From assembly GCF_003030465.1 (NCBI RefSeq), contig NZ_CP028339.1, positions 3,480,041-3,544,040 on the forward strand: 64,000 nucleotides of DNA. The letters are read 5' to 3'. The notes under the pieces were generated by a model. It made no database searches and was not told the DNA's origin. It saw only the letters and a list, made by a program, of their open reading frames with translations. Positions within the stretch are counted from its first letter, which is position 1, and every line of letters starts with the position of its first letter. Of the stretch, positions 46,393 through 54,245 are shown piece by piece. The DNA is from Thauera aromatica K172. GTDB lineage: Bacteria > Pseudomonadota > Gammaproteobacteria > Burkholderiales > Rhodocyclaceae. A program made the translations under genes and the position numbers.

Positions 46393-47910
46393 TCAGCGCG
46401 GAGCGGCGGTGTCCACATCGAAGCTCACTCCCTGCGCCAGAGGCAGCGCCGCGGAATAGTTGATCGTCGCCGTCGAGCGCCGCATGTAGGCGCGCCAGGC
46501 GTCCGAGCCGGCCTCGCGCCCGCCGCCGGTCTCCTTCTCGCCGCCGAAGGCACCGCCGATCTCGGCGCCACTGGTGCCGGCGTTGACGTTGGCGATACCG
46601 CAATCGCTCCCCGCCGCCGACAGGAAACGCTCGGCCTCGCGCAGGTCGTTGGTGAAGATCGCCGACGACAGGCCCTGGGGCACGGCGTTGTGGCGCGCGA
46701 TCGCCTCGTCGAGATCTTCGTAGTCGAAGCAGTGGAGCACGGGCGCGAACACTTCCTCACTGCTGTTGCGCACGGCCGGACCATGCTCGACCAGCGCCGG
46801 GCGCGCATACCAGGCGTGCGGGAAGCGCTCGGCCAGGACCCGCCCCCCACCGTGCACCGATGCCCCCTGCGCGCGCGCTGCGGCGAGTGCCGCCTGCATC
46901 CGCTCGAAAGCGCCGCGATCGATCAGCGGGCCGACCAGGGTGGCGGCTTCGCGCGGATCGCCGACCACAATCCTGGCGTAGACCGCGCGCAGACGCGACA
47001 GCAGCGCCGCGCGCACCTGTGCATGGACGAACAGCCGCCGCGTGCTGGTACAGCGCTGGCCGGCGGTGCCGGCGGCACCGAACACGATCGCACGCAGGGC
47101 CAGCTCGAGGTCCGCGCTGGGAGTGACGATCACCGCATTGTTGCCGCCCAGTTCGAGGATGCTGCGCCCGAAACGCTGCGCGATGCGCGGTGCCAGCACG
47201 CGCCCCATCGCGCAGCTGCCGGTCGCGCTGACCAGCGCCAGGCGGCGGTCGTCGGCCAGCAGCAGGCCGAGCTCGGGGCCGCCCGGCAGCACCGCCGACA
47301 GGCCCGCCGGCACGTCCTCCAGACCAGCGGCGGCCTGCTCCAGCAAACTCTGGCAGGCGAGCGCGCACAACGGCGTCCGCTCCGACGGCTTCCACACGAT
47401 CGCATCGCCGCACACCAGCGCCAGCGCCGCGTTCCAGGCCCACACCGCGACCGGAAAGTTGAACGCGGTAACGATGCCGACCACCCCCAGCGGGTGCCAG
47501 CTCTCGCGCAGCGCATGACCCGGGCGTTCGGAAGCGATGGTGAGGCCGTGGAGCTGGCGCGACAGGCCGACGGCGAAGTCGCAGATGTCGATCATCTCCT
47601 GCACCTCGCCCTCGCCTTCGCTGCGGATTTTGCCGCACTCGAGAGTGACGAGGGCGCCGAGGCTTACCTTGTGCTCGCGCAACAGCGCGCCGAAGCGGCG
47701 CACCAGCTCACCGCGGCGCGGCGCCGGCACCTGCCGCCAGGCGGCAAAGGCCGCGGCGGCACGGGCGATGCGGTCCTCGGCCCGGGCCGGGGAAGCCCAT
47801 GCGATCTGTGCCAGCACGCTGCCGTCGATCGGCGACAGCACCGCCTGCTCGCCGCCCGCGAGCACGCCAGGGTCGAGGCCCAGGCGGGCACAAAGAGTCC
47901 TTGCATCCAT
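46393..47910 (-). CDS. amaB: ALDH7-type aldehyde dehydrogenase
   Basis: A 505-residue NAD(P)-dependent enzyme of the alpha-aminoadipic semialdehyde (piperideine-6-carboxylate) dehydrogenase group. LECGKIRSEGEGEVQEMIDICDF is split over the subgroup signature, followed by VTAFNFPVAVWAWN, the catalytic Glu in LELGGNNAVIV and the catalytic Cys in GTAGQRCTSTRRL. It would act in lysine catabolism; no partner gene is adjacent. GGAGGACACGAC precedes the ATG at 47910. The upstream open frame runs into the riboswitch region and is not coding. Confidence 0.85.
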   Translation of the reverse strand: MDARTLCARLGLDPGVLAGGEQAVLSPIDGSVLAQIAWASPARAEDRIARAAAAFAAWRQVPAPRRGELVRRFGALLREHKVSLGALVTLECGKIRSEGEGEVQEMIDICDFAVGLSRQLHGLTIASERPGHALRESWHPLGVVGIVTAFNFPVAVWAWNAALALVCGDAIVWKPSERTPLCALACQSLLEQAAAGLEDVPAGLSAVLPGGPELGLLLADDRRLALVSATGSCAMGRVLAPRIAQRFGRSILELGGNNAVIVTPSADLELALRAIVFGAAGTAGQRCTSTRRLFVHAQVRAALLSRLRAVYARIVVGDPREAATLVGPLIDRGAFERMQAALAAARAQGASVHGGGRVLAERFPHAWYARPALVEHGPAVRNSSEEVFAPVLHCFDYEDLDEAIARHNAVPQGLSSAIFTNDLREAERFLSAAGSDCGIANVNAGTSGAEIGGAFGGEKETGGGREAGSDAWRAYMRRSTATINYSAALPLAQGVSFDVDTAAPR

Positions 47911-48015
47911 GTCGTGTCCTCCGCTACATGTGCAGACAGCGTGCGCCGCGGCCCTGCAGCGCCAGCACGCTCCTGCAGCGTCGGACCGGCCCGCACGGCG
48001 ATGGTGCCGGACCGC

Positions 48016-48048
48016 GGTGGATGGGGGGTGGATGGGGGGTGGATGGGG
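48016..48048. repeat. Three tandem 11-bp repeats GGTGGATGGGG
   Basis: Three perfect copies (48016-48026, 48027-48037, 48038-48048), one helical turn each, lie in the divergent spacer between the ALDH7 gene and the riboswitch leader. The plus strand is G-run rich and could form a quadruplex; alternatively this is a direct-repeat operator. Confidence 0.6.
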
Positions 48049-48099
48049 AATGGATCGAGCTTGACCCCGGGCGCGCCCCTCCTGGACAATCGGGCCTCC

Positions 48100-48265
48100 T
48101 TTCGGTTCGACGAAACGGAACACGGTGCGAATCCGTGGCGGGCCCGCCGCTGTATCCGGGGACGGGCGCTGCAAGGTCGACAGACCGGCCACTGGCGGGG
48201 ACCACCCCGCCGGGAAGGCGCAGCGCTACGGCTGATCCGGGAGCCAGAAGACGTGTCGAACCGGC
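48100..48265 (+). promoter_or_regulatory. Cobalamin riboswitch
   Basis: The conserved elements of the AdoCbl-class aptamer occur in order: GGAACACGGTGCGAATCC (48117-48134), GCCGCTGTATCC (about 48146-48157), GGCCACTGG (48187-48195), CCGGGAAGGCGCAG (about 48210-48223) and the B12 box GAGCCAGAAGACG (48241-48253). It is followed by an intrinsic terminator and the peptide gene. Such switches normally lower expression when cobalamin is plentiful. It points rightward, away from the ALDH7 gene, so the regulated genes are the peptide/radical SAM pair. Confidence 0.93.
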
Positions 48266-48280
48266 GAGGAGTCCAGGCAA

Positions 48281-48336
48281 GGGCTCCGGTCGAGCGCATG
48301 CGAAAGCGTGCCCTCGACCGGGGCCCTTTTCGTTTT
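48281..48336 (+). terminator. Intrinsic terminator of the riboswitch platform
   Basis: A 14-bp stem (48281-48294 with 48313-48326, one G-U pair) continues into a six-pair inner helix capped by a GAAA tetraloop, then TTTTCGTTTTT. It ends 20 bases before the peptide start codon, so it can block transcription of both genes. Confidence 0.85.
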
Positions 48337-48356
48337 TCCGATTCGAGGATCCGATC

Positions 48357-48521
48357 ATGAAACCGACCCACACTCTTCCTGCCGCACAGTCCTGCCCGCC
48401 CGCCCCGGTCGCCGCCGAGGTGACCACCCCCGCGCCCACCCTCGCCGTGCGCAAGAGCTGCAACCCCGACGGCATCGGCCTGTCGCATTACGTGCTGATG
48501 GACCGAAAGGCGGCGAAATGA
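48357..48521 (+). CDS. cbpA: Short peptide precursor for radical SAM modification
   Basis: A 54-residue peptide encoded between the riboswitch terminator and a radical SAM gene. The N-terminal 30 residues are Pro/Thr/Ala-rich (VTTPAPTLAV); the C-terminal part KSCNPDGIGLSHYVLMDRK looks like the conserved core, with Cys35, Asp38, His43, Tyr45 as possible modification sites. There is another Cys at position 13. It has no signal peptide. Its stop overlaps the enzyme start (ATGA), which ensures matched synthesis. From recall, NCBI protein models name a peptide/enzyme pair under cobalamin riboswitch control CbpA/CbpB; this pair fits that description, but the assignment was not checked. Confidence 0.8.
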   Translation: MKPTHTLPAAQSCPPAPVAAEVTTPAPTLAVRKSCNPDGIGLSHYVLMDRKAAK

Positions 48522-49888
48522 GGGCCGCCCCGCTCCCGCCGCCGGGCCCGCGGCTGATTCCGGTCGACATCGGCCACCCGGTCTACGCCGCCCTCACCGA
48601 TCCGGCGACCGCGTTCTGGGCGCTGGTGGACAAGACCCGGGTCGATGCCGAGCTCGCCGGCGGCGCGCTTCTCGACGGCTACCGCGCCCGTTTCGACGAG
48701 TTCGCCCGCGAACTGCATGCGCTGCGTTTCGGCCTCAAGCCTTCCGGCGTGTATCTGAACCCGACCGAGCGCTGCAACCTCGACTGCCGCTACTGCTACC
48801 TGCCCGGCGAACAGCGCAGCGGCGGCCGCCACATGCCGGCGCAGACCCTGCTCGACTCGCTGCAGGCACTGAAGGACTACTTCGCGTCGACGTTGGGCGG
48901 CAGCGGGCGCAAGCCGCGCGCGATCTTCCACGGTGCCGAGCCCTTGATGAACAAGGACGCGGTGTTCACCGCGATCGACGCTTTCGCCGACGACTTCGCC
49001 TTCGGCGTGCAGACCAACGGCACCCTCCTCGACGACGCGGCGATCGCCTTCCTCACCGCGCGCAACGTCAGCATCGGGCTGTCGCTCGACGGCCCCGCCG
49101 CCGCGATCACCGATGCCACCCGGCGCACCTGGGGAGGGCAGAGCGTGCACGGCAAGGTGCTCGCGGCGATGGAAAAGCTGCGCGGCTACGGCTCGTGGAG
49201 CGTGATCACCACCTGCACCGGGGAAAACCTGCCGTGGCTGAGCGAGATGGTCGAGCTCTTCCACGCCCACGAAGTGCCGACCTGCATGCTCAACACCGTG
49301 CGCTGCACACTGCCCGGCGCGCGCGGGGTGAAGCCGGCCGATGCCGACATGGGGCGCGCCTTTTTCGCCGCCCTCGACCGCAGCCACGCGCTCTACCGGG
49401 AGAGCGGGCGCAAGCTGGTGGTGGCGAACTTCGCCAACATCGTGCTCGCGATCCTGGCGCCGAGCGCGCGCCGCCTGATGTGCGACATCTCGCCCTGCGG
49501 CGGCGGGCGCGCCTTCTTCGCCCTTGCCGCCGACGGCAGCCTTTATCCGTGCAGCGAGTTCATCGGCCTGCCGCGCTTCAACGGCGGCAAGCTGGTCGAC
49601 GGCGGCGTCGACGCGGCCCTCGCCTCGCCGGCGTTCCGCCCGGTGATCGAACGCGACGTGGACCGCTTCAGCCCCTGCGCCGAGTGCGCGATCCGCCATT
49701 TCTGTGGCTCGCCCTGCCCGGCCGAGGCGCACGAGATGAACGGCGGCATGGGCCGCACCGGTGCCTTCTGCGAGTTCTACAAGGAGCAGGTCAGTTACGC
49801 CCTGCGCCTGATCGCCGACGGCAAGGCCGACGACTTCCTGTGGGACGGCTGGGACGAGGGCACGGAGACCACTTTCCAGCTGCAATAG
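48518..49888 (+). CDS. cbpB: Peptide-modifying radical SAM/SPASM enzyme
   Basis: A 456-residue radical SAM protein. The SAM-cluster motif is CNLDCRYC (C86, C90, C93), followed by AIFHGAEPLMNKDAV (the SAM-binding GxEP) and VQTNGTLLDD. The C-terminal SPASM-like region has many cysteines (MCDISPCGG, LYPCSEF, CAECAIRHFCGSPCPAE, GAFCEFY), enough for two auxiliary [4Fe-4S] clusters. An N-terminal extension of about 75 residues (VDIGHPVYAALTDPATAFWALV) may be the peptide-recognition domain. With the overlapping 54-residue gene it makes up a ribosomal-peptide modification unit. No protease or exporter is next to it. Confidence 0.88.
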   Translation: MRAAPLPPPGPRLIPVDIGHPVYAALTDPATAFWALVDKTRVDAELAGGALLDGYRARFDEFARELHALRFGLKPSGVYLNPTERCNLDCRYCYLPGEQRSGGRHMPAQTLLDSLQALKDYFASTLGGSGRKPRAIFHGAEPLMNKDAVFTAIDAFADDFAFGVQTNGTLLDDAAIAFLTARNVSIGLSLDGPAAAITDATRRTWGGQSVHGKVLAAMEKLRGYGSWSVITTCTGENLPWLSEMVELFHAHEVPTCMLNTVRCTLPGARGVKPADADMGRAFFAALDRSHALYRESGRKLVVANFANIVLAILAPSARRLMCDISPCGGGRAFFALAADGSLYPCSEFIGLPRFNGGKLVDGGVDAALASPAFRPVIERDVDRFSPCAECAIRHFCGSPCPAEAHEMNGGMGRTGAFCEFYKEQVSYALRLIADGKADDFLWDGWDEGTETTFQLQ

Positions 49889-49911
49889 GGCGGCGGCTGG
49901 CGGAAGACGAA

Positions 49912-49937
49912 AAAAATCCCGCATCAGCGGGATTTTT
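49912..49937. terminator. Bidirectional intrinsic terminator
   Basis: A perfect 11-bp stem AAAAATCCCGC/GCGGGATTTTT with loop ATCA lies between the convergent radical SAM and helicase genes. The A and T runs let it stop transcription from both sides. Confidence 0.9.
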
Positions 49938-49957
49938 CTGCACGCACAGCGCGGGCG

Positions 49958-51292
49958 TCAGCCGCGCGAACCGCGCTCGCGGCGGTCGCCGAAGCCGCGA
50001 TCGCCACGGCCAGAGGGCTGGGCGTCGCGGCCGAAGCCTGCGCCGCTGCGCCGGCTGTCACCGCCCGGGCGGCCGTAGCCGCTCCCCGGCTTGGCGCCGC
50101 TGCCGAAGCGCCGACCGCCGTTGCCGGCCGGGCGCGGCGCGGACGGCTTGCGCGGCGAGGGTTCCATGCCGGGAATCGTATGCACCGCGAGGCGGTCGCC
50201 GGTGAAGCGCTCGATGGCGCGGATCAGCCCGGTCTCGCGCGGGCCGGACAGGGTGATCGCGATCCCGTCGCGGCCGGCGCGGCCGGTGCGGCCGATGCGG
50301 TGCACGTAGTCCTCGGCCTGACGCGGCGGATCGAAGTTGATGACGTGGCTGATGCCGGCGACGTCGATCCCGCGCGCGGCGACGTCGGTCGCCACGAGCA
50401 CGCCGATGCGGCCCTGGCGCAGGCGGTCGAGGGTGCGGTTGCGCTGGGTCTGGTGCATGTCGCCGTGGAGCGCAGCAGCGGCGATGCCCTTTTCCTGGAG
50501 CGACAGCGACAGTTCGTCGGCACTGCGCTTGGTGGCGGTGAACACCACCGCCTGGTTCATGCCGTTTTCGCCCAGCAGGGCCTCGAGCAGGCGGTTCTTG
50601 TGGCCGAGGTCGTCGGCGAACATCAGGCGCTGCTCGATCTGGCCGCGATCCTGCTGGGCGACCTCGATCTCGATGCGCTCGGCATCGCGGGTGATGCGCG
50701 TCGCCATGCTGCCGACCACGCCGTCGAGGGTGGCGGAGAACAGCAGGGTCTGGCGCTTGCCCGGGGTCGCGGCGACGATGGCGTCGATGTCTTCGGCAAA
50801 CCCCATGTCGAGCATGCGGTCGGCTTCATCGAGGATCAGCACTTCGACGTCGGACAGCCTGAGCTTGCGCCGGTTGAGGTGATCGAGGAGGCGCCCGGGG
50901 GTGGCGACGACGACGTCGCACTGGCGCTGCAGCTGCTTGACCTGGGCGAACATCGGCGCGCCGCCGACGAGGCAGGCGGTGTTGAGCCAGCGCAGGCCCT
51001 TGCCGTAGGTCTGGACCGCCTTTTCGACCTGCTGGGCGAGTTCGCGGGTGGGCGTCAGCACCAGCACGCGCGGCCCGCTGCCCGGCGCAGGCCGGCGATC
51101 GATGATCTTGTGCAGGGCGGGCAGGGTGAACGCGGCGGTCTTGCCGCTGCCGGTATGGCTGGAAACGAGCAGGTCGCGTCCGGCGATGGCGGCGGGGATG
51201 GCCTGCTGCTGCACCGGAGTGGGCGTGGTATAGCCGGTCTGCTCGATGGCCTTGAGGAGTTCTGCGGCAAGGCCGAGAGTCTGGAACGTCAT
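49958..51292 (-). CDS. DEAD-box RNA helicase (RhlE-like)
   Basis: A 444-residue helicase. Q motif FQTLGLAAELLKAIEQTGYTTPTPVQ is broken over the start, motif I SHTGSGKTAAF, Ia PTRELAQQ, II LDEADRMLD, III FSATLDG, V ATDVAARGID and VI HRIGRTGRAG are all present. The tail from about residue 375 is Gly/Arg-rich (RGG-type), typical of RhlE/RhlB-like RNA helicases acting in ribosome assembly or RNA decay. It has a long upstream region before the HU gene, which may be a regulated 5' leader. Confidence 0.92.
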   Translation of the reverse strand: MTFQTLGLAAELLKAIEQTGYTTPTPVQQQAIPAAIAGRDLLVSSHTGSGKTAAFTLPALHKIIDRRPAPGSGPRVLVLTPTRELAQQVEKAVQTYGKGLRWLNTACLVGGAPMFAQVKQLQRQCDVVVATPGRLLDHLNRRKLRLSDVEVLILDEADRMLDMGFAEDIDAIVAATPGKRQTLLFSATLDGVVGSMATRITRDAERIEIEVAQQDRGQIEQRLMFADDLGHKNRLLEALLGENGMNQAVVFTATKRSADELSLSLQEKGIAAAALHGDMHQTQRNRTLDRLRQGRIGVLVATDVAARGIDVAGISHVINFDPPRQAEDYVHRIGRTGRAGRDGIAITLSGPRETGLIRAIERFTGDRLAVHTIPGMEPSPRKPSAPRPAGNGGRRFGSGAKPGSGYGRPGGDSRRSGAGFGRDAQPSGRGDRGFGDRRERGSRG

Positions 51293-51736
51293 GGTTCTTC
51301 CTGTCTTTCTGGCCGCCACTGCAGCGGCGGCCGGGTTCGGCGCGCATCCGGGATGGGCGCCGCAATGGCATCGCGCCGCGGCGAACCGGCCAAAGGCAGG
51401 TGCGCTGCGTGGAATCGCAAAGGCGACGAACGCGCGATGGGCGTGGCCGGTCTGGCCAGCATCGGTCGCAAAGACCGGGCCGGGAAGACCGCGCATCGGC
51501 ACCAACCGGTTGTCACGAGCCAGACGATCGGAAGAACGAATGGGAATTCGGCGGGAGGTCGGGGGCGATGGGGCTGTGGTTACAGTCCCTCGGGCCGAAT
51601 GTTGCGGAGATGGCGGACGCTCCGGTCCGCGGCAAAAACCGCGATGGCCCTTCTGCTGCATTGCACAACGACGCGCAGTATAACCGTTCCCGGCGAAACT
51701 GTCGCCAGGAAAATGCAGCGACGGACTGGCCGCAGG
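51293..51736. other. Long leader region, no gene seen
   Basis: This 444-base stretch upstream of the helicase has open frames on both strands but none with recognisable protein character. Long 5' leaders are common for cold-shock helicase genes; no stem with a clear regulatory role was identified. Confidence 0.4.
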
Positions 51737-51768
51737 AAAACGGGCCGGCGCACGATGCGCCGGCCCGT
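51737..51768 (-). terminator. Intrinsic terminator of HU gene
   Basis: On the minus strand a 13-bp perfect stem (ACGGGCCGGCGCA with TGCGCCGGCCCGT) with a three-base loop is followed by TTTTCC, 22 bases after the HU stop codon. Confidence 0.88.
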
Positions 51769-51790
51769 CTGGAAGCGGCTGCTCCGGGTA

Positions 51791-52066
51791 TTACTTGTTG
51801 ACGGCGGACTTGAGCGTGGCGCCGGCGGTGAACTTGGGAACGCTGGAAGCGGCGATTTCGATCGCGGCCCCGGTCTGGGGATTACGGCCGGTGCGGGCGG
51901 CGCGCTCGGAGACCTCGAAGGAGCCGAAGCCGGTGAAGGCGACCTTTTCGCCCTTGGCGAGTTGCTCGGCGATGATGTCGAGCACGGCCGACAGCGCGCG
52001 GTCGGCCTGAGCGCGGGAAAAATCCAGGCGGTCGGCCAGGGCTTCGACGAATTCACCTTTATTCAT
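51791..52066 (-). CDS. hupB: DNA-binding protein HU
   Basis: A 91-residue histone-like protein: MNKGEFVEALADRLDFSRAQ, KVAFTGFGSFEVSERAARTGRNPQTG (the beta arm with RNPQTG) and PKFTAGATLKSAVN. Length and motifs are those of HU; IHF subunits differ in the arm. AGGAAAAGC precedes the ATG. Confidence 0.95.
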   Translation of the reverse strand: MNKGEFVEALADRLDFSRAQADRALSAVLDIIAEQLAKGEKVAFTGFGSFEVSERAARTGRNPQTGAAIEIAASSVPKFTAGATLKSAVNK

Positions 52067-52264
52067 GCTTTTCCTCGATTGGTGTGAATGGATTCGGATT
52101 GTCCGGGATGATCCGGTCTGCGCGGATTCTAGCACCGCCGCCGAATCCGGGGCGCTTCCCGATGTTCGGGCTGCGGCAGGGGGCTACCCTAACGCAAGTC
52201 GGGTACGAATGCACGATCGCGCCGCGTTTTCACGCTCCACGCCACCAACGCGGCGCGGGCGCGC

Positions 52265-52306
52265 GGGAGCGGGAGCGGGAGCGGGAGCGGGAGCGGGAGC
52301 GGGAGC
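52265..52306 (+). repeat. Hexamer microsatellite (GGGAGC)7
   Basis: Seven perfect GGGAGC units lie in the 361-base spacer (52067-52427) between the divergent HU and HoxV/HupK-like genes; nothing else was identified in that spacer. Because the unit is six bases, changes in copy number would alter promoter or operator spacing by about half a helical turn per unit rather than a reading frame. Confidence 0.85.
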
Positions 52307-52427
52307 GGAGACAAGCATTCCCCGGATCGCCGTGAAAGCGCCCGCCCTGCCGCGTATCGCCGCGTCACGAGGCGGCGATGCGCGCTATCCTTGCGCCACG
52401 CCCTGGATACTCCGGCCGGATTCGAGC

Positions 52428-53630
52428 ATGCCCGACACCCCGACGACGGATCGCCCGCCGATCCACATCACCGCCTACCGCCGCGGCGGACACATCGGCC
52501 GCATCGAGATGTCCCTGCCCGCACGCGGCTGGATGGGCGGCTCGGTGATCGGCCTCGAACCGGCCACCGCATTGCGCCAGCTCGGCGAACAGGCCAGCCA
52601 CAGTCCGCGGGCCCATACCCGTGCGCTCGCGCTCGCCTGCCAGGCGGCGGCAGGCGAGCACGCACCGTCCCGCGACGCCTGGTTCGCGATCGAGCGCGAG
52701 CTGGCGGCCGAAGCCGTCGACACCCACCTCCGCCGCCTGCTGATCGACTGGCCGCAGCAATTCGGCTTCGACGCCCGCCACAACCGCTTCGCCGAATTCC
52801 ACCGCCGTCTGATCACCCCCCACGGCGCGGAAGCCGCGTTCGCGCTCGGCGGCGAAGTCCTCGACCTCGTCGCCCGCGAGTTGCTCGCCGGTTTCTTCAA
52901 CCAGATCCGCATGCCCCACGGCATCGGTGAGTTCATCGAGCGGGTGAACGCCGGCGGCAGCCTCGGTTCGATCATGGCGGAGCTGATCGCGCTCGGCGCC
53001 AGCGGGCCGCCCTGCGGCGCCGCCGTGCCCTTGCTCGGCACCCTGAGCGCCGCGGCCTGGGCCACGGCCGTCGGCGGCTGGCCGAGCGCGGAGTTCGTCG
53101 CCCGCCCGACCTACGCCGGCGAGCCCGCCGAAACCGGGCCGCTGGCGCGCCACGCCGCGTCCCCGCTGGTACGCCTGCTGCTCGACCGCGGCCACCGCGT
53201 CTCCGCCCGCCTGCTGGCGAAAGCGATCGAAGTCGCCGACTGCGCCAGCCGGATGCGCTACCCCTTCACCGACGATGTGCCGGCGCTGCTCGACGCGACC
53301 GCCGCCGGCGCCGGTGCAGGCCTGGCCCGGGTGGAAACCGCGCGCGGCGTGCTGTTGTGCTGGGTACGCCTGGCGGAGGGCGTGATCGCCGACTGCGCGA
53401 TCATTCCCGCGGGGGCCTGGAACCTGCATCCGGACGGCGTGTTCTACCGCGAGGCGATGAGCCCCGGCAACGGGTCGGAAGACCACGCCGCCGCCCTGCA
53501 GCGCCTGTCGGTACTCGCGCTCGCGCTCGATCCTTCGCTGCCGCACGTGATCGAGGTGGTCGACGAATCATCCGCCGAACCGGGTAGCGGCACTGCACTC
53601 AGCCCGCCAGACGCCGGTAGGCACCGCTGA
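52428..53630 (+). CDS. hoxV: HoxV/HupK-like hydrogenase accessory protein
   Basis: A 400-residue protein distantly related to the [NiFe]-hydrogenase large subunit. The C-terminal region VETARGVLLCWVRLAEGVI, IPAGAWNLHPDGVF and ALALDPSLPHVIEVV match the HoxV/HupK family, in which the CxxC metal ligands of the catalytic subunit are lost; here the DPCxxC end is DPSLPH. In Cupriavidus HoxV is thought to hold or pass the iron unit. The start ATG at 52428 is preferred over a longer frame running through the hexamer repeat. It lies apart from the hyp genes. The flavin reductase gene overlaps its 3' end by 32 bp on the other strand. Confidence 0.72.
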   Translation: MPDTPTTDRPPIHITAYRRGGHIGRIEMSLPARGWMGGSVIGLEPATALRQLGEQASHSPRAHTRALALACQAAAGEHAPSRDAWFAIERELAAEAVDTHLRRLLIDWPQQFGFDARHNRFAEFHRRLITPHGAEAAFALGGEVLDLVARELLAGFFNQIRMPHGIGEFIERVNAGGSLGSIMAELIALGASGPPCGAAVPLLGTLSAAAWATAVGGWPSAEFVARPTYAGEPAETGPLARHAASPLVRLLLDRGHRVSARLLAKAIEVADCASRMRYPFTDDVPALLDATAAGAGAGLARVETARGVLLCWVRLAEGVIADCAIIPAGAWNLHPDGVFYREAMSPGNGSEDHAAALQRLSVLALALDPSLPHVIEVVDESSAEPGSGTALSPPDAGRHR

Positions 53631-54096
53631 AATACAGCAGCGGCAGGCGCTCTTCGCGATCGAAGCCGACCACCTCGCTGATGAACACGACGTGATCGCC
53701 GCCGGCATGGCGCACGGTATTGCGGCACTCGAAGCGCGCGCAACATCCCTTCAGCAGCGGTACGCCGCCGACGCCGTGCTCGAACTCGAGGCCGCTGAAG
53801 CGGTCGCCGGTGCGGCTGGCGAAGCGCTGCGAAAGCTCGATCTGGTCTTCGGCGAGGACGTTGATCGCGTAGTATTCGCAGGCTTCAAACAGCGGCCGGC
53901 TGGGCAGATCGTTCGACAGGCTCCAGACAATCAGCGGCGGATCGAGCGACACCGAGTTGAAGGAATTCACCGTGAGGCCGATCGGTTCGCCGGCAGGCGT
54001 GCGCGCCGTCACCACCGTGATGCCGGTGGCGAACATGCCGAGTGCGTTACGGAAGCGGCGCGCCGCATCTTCGTCGGAAAAAGTCTGTTGGGTCAT
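53599..54096 (-). CDS. Flavin reductase-like split-barrel protein
   Basis: A 165-residue FMN-binding protein: FRNALGMFATGITVVTARTP, GLTVNSFNSVSLDPPLIVWSL, YYAINVLAEDQIELSQRFA, and the C-terminal LLYFSGAYRRL. It reduces flavin with NAD(P)H, usually for a two-component monooxygenase; none is adjacent. Its gene end overlaps the 3' end of the HoxV-like gene tail to tail. Confidence 0.9.
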   Translation of the reverse strand: MTQQTFSDEDAARRFRNALGMFATGITVVTARTPAGEPIGLTVNSFNSVSLDPPLIVWSLSNDLPSRPLFEACEYYAINVLAEDQIELSQRFASRTGDRFSGLEFEHGVGGVPLLKGCCARFECRNTVRHAGGDHVVFISEVVGFDREERLPLLYFSGAYRRLAG

Positions 54097-54245
54097 ATGA
54101 GGAACGGTCGCGGTCGGTCCGCGCGGCAGGGGAAGGCGATCAAAGCGTCGATTATCACCGGGCGCCCCCCGAGCGTCGAGGTCGCCGGACGCTCCTCGGG
54201 ATCGGGTCGCTCCGGCACAGGAAAACACTGGGAAAAAACCGTGAG

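Noticed and set aside
47911-48192. Extension of the ALDH7 protein upstream of 47910
   Set aside because: The extra frame is antisense to the cobalamin riboswitch, and the ATG at 47910 has a strong ribosome binding site.
48357-48521. PqqA/mycofactocin-type precursor
   Set aside because: The peptide lacks the Glu-Tyr core of PqqA and the C-terminal Val-Tyr of MftA, and no pqq or mft genes are nearby.
52265-52306. CRISPR-like array
   Set aside because: The units are six bases with no spacers; it is a microsatellite.
52065-52427. N-terminal extension of the HoxV-like protein through the hexamer repeat
   Set aside because: It would encode a long Gly/Ala run with no similarity, and the ATG at 52428 begins protein-like sequence.
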